Positions 63,116 to 64,000 of a stretch of 64,000 nucleotides of DNA are shown in pieces. Location: the NCBI GenBank assembly GCA_013152545.1, contig JAADGF010000055.1, forward strand, positions 42,626 through 106,625, written 5' to 3'. Under the pieces are notes generated by a model. The model was not told the DNA's origin, made no database searches, and saw only the letters and a program-made list of their open reading frames with translations. How positions within the stretch are numbered: position 1 is the first letter of the stretch; the number at the start of each line of letters is the position of its first letter. The position numbers and the translations under genes are program-made. This DNA comes from Gammaproteobacteria bacterium. Its GTDB lineage: Bacteria; Pseudomonadota; Gammaproteobacteria; SZUA-152.

Positions 63116-64000
63116 TCACTTGATCTGGTTCAGAATCAATGTGTCGGGGACATCAGGGGTGAGGAAGGCGAGTTGGGCAGGACGTATTACGCCTTGTTCA
63201 TCATCGGCCAGATTGACTCGTAATCTCTGATTGACGTTATCTTTGCTGACAAAATATCCATATTTTTTACAATTTTCAAAATTTATATGCTCGGAGTTCT
63301 CAGATCCAATAGGTGTATTATCATCGCTCCATTTGGTCGCCAGGCAAGTCACTGCTTCTGACACCTCATCAGGTGTCAACAATCGCCTTGCACCATTCGC
63401 TTCCGCTATTTTCTCCGGAATACCACCAAACGCATCGACATCAACATAAACAACACCTGGCACGGCCTGCATCACACTAATCACTTCACTCAATACAGCA
63501 TCCTGTCCCAATTCGCGCTGTTCGAAGCCAAAGGCATGCAACAAAGCGGCACGCAGGTTTATCACCACTGACTCCCATTGATAGTCCATCTGAATTTTTA
63601 TGTTCGCGCTGATAACAATGAACATCAGTTCGCGGATGGCGAGTTGAACCGGCTGGTATGGATCGCCAAAATCGAGAAGCGCCTGCCGCAGGTTAATAAA
63701 CAAATCCGAGTTTTCATCAATGGGAATATCATCCGCACCTGCGATAGTCACATGCACCTGTTGACGACGACCGTTACTGATTTCTACTGCAACGGACTTG
63801 CCTATACCGGCATAGAGACGGGAAAAATCCTGGTAATCCCGCACCGAGACTAAACGATCCAGCGCCATTACTGCCAATGGTGCGCTCTTGCGCGCCTGAT
63901 CGCGGTTTTCTCTGTCGGCCCCGCCCGAAGCGCGCAATGGATTAATGACGTCTTTCACGCCCAGCGGTTTGCTCGTCAGCAAAGAAATTTGTTCGGCCTT
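63116..64000 (-). CDS. Putative baseplate assembly protein, C-terminal part (partial)
   Basis: The frame is open through the window edge (it reads KAEQISLLTSKPLGVKDVIN at its edge), so the gene starts outside. Visible motifs LTSKPLGVKDVINPLRASGG, SAPLAVMALDRLVSVRDYQD and FSRLYAGIGKSVAVEI are typical of the C-terminal region of the TIGR02243-type putative baseplate assembly protein (gpJ-like), then a domain with LRAALLHAFGFEQRELGQDA and VLSEVISVMQAVPGVVYVDV. Neighbours fit a contractile injection or tail-like particle. Its stop is seven bases before the tail-protein start. Confidence 0.85.
   Translation of the reverse strand, partial: KAEQISLLTSKPLGVKDVINPLRASGGADRENRDQARKSAPLAVMALDRLVSVRDYQDFSRLYAGIGKSVAVEISNGRRQQVHVTIAGADDIPIDENSDLFINLRQALLDFGDPYQPVQLAIRELMFIVISANIKIQMDYQWESVVINLRAALLHAFGFEQRELGQDAVLSEVISVMQAVPGVVYVDVDAFGGIPEKIAEANGARRLLTPDEVSEAVTCLATKWSDDNTPIGSENSEHINFENCKKYGYFVSKDNVNQRLRVNLADDEQGVIRPAQLAFLTPDVPDTLILNQIK

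Overview
The window reads as chromosome from a Gram-negative gammaproteobacterium. Evidence is the neighbourhood orn / rsgA, the run rluB-scpB-scpA-trpS-M50 protease, an XrtA/PEP-CTERM exopolysaccharide locus, and many outer-membrane or lipoprotein genes. Genus cannot be fixed from sequence alone; a Cellvibrionales- or Oceanospirillales-like marine or freshwater bacterium is my guess. No tRNA, rRNA or CRISPR array was seen.

Region 1 (1-18040) is the exopolysaccharide/PEP-CTERM region. On the minus strand lie a barrel protein (cut by the window edge), a tyrosine autokinase, a Wzz-type chain-length protein and a Wza-type export lipoprotein. A PEP-CTERM substrate gene on the plus strand follows a well-formed sigma-54 (-24/-12) promoter. 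The regulators PrsT, PrsR (a sigma-54 activator) and PrsK, plus the initiating sugar transferase, follow on the minus strand. Three nucleotide-sugar genes (UDP-glucose dehydrogenase, a TviB-type UDP-HexNAc dehydrogenase, a UDP-glucuronate-type epimerase) follow on the plus strand. The exosortase XrtA itself is not in the window.

Region 2 (18040-24090) is accessory and decayed: a transposase N-terminal scrap, a DegT-family aminotransferase, an OmpR/histidine-kinase pair whose upstream partner (a PvdE/SyrD-like ABC exporter) is a deleted and frameshifted pseudogene, a broken DUF4105-like gene, and an unrecognised remnant.

Region 3 (24090-39000) is mostly core: a PP2C-kinase fusion protein, an NlpC/P60 lipoprotein, an EamA transporter, orn, a small cytochrome c with phhB, rsgA, an outer-membrane protein, a small hypothetical, rluB, scpB, scpA, trpS and a site-2 protease. 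An imperfect palindromic repeat family (about 125 bp) is scattered through regions 1 and 3.

Region 4 (39735-56241) is a compact cobalamin operon behind a sigma-70-like promoter and a cobalamin riboswitch. Gene order is btuR, cbiA, cbiM-like, cbiF, cbiX, cbiC, cbiD, cbiET, cbiL, cbiG-N, cobE, cbiH with an extra C-terminal domain, a 2Fe-2S ferredoxin, bluB, cbiB, cobC-type decarboxylase, cbiP and cobU. CbiX, CbiD and CbiG mark the cobalt-early (anaerobic-type) route, yet BluB needs oxygen. I see no precorrin-6A reductase, CobS or CobT. Many genes overlap by 1-8 bases, and the cluster looks more GC-rich than its flanks.

Region 5 (56242-64000) holds small accessory genes (hypothetical membrane protein, GNAT, a broken TfoX-like gene, a DUF2780 lipoprotein) and then, on the minus strand, the end of a phage-tail-like or extracellular contractile injection module: a DUF6519-like protein, a tail protein with a beta-helix-like centre, and a baseplate assembly protein cut by the window edge.
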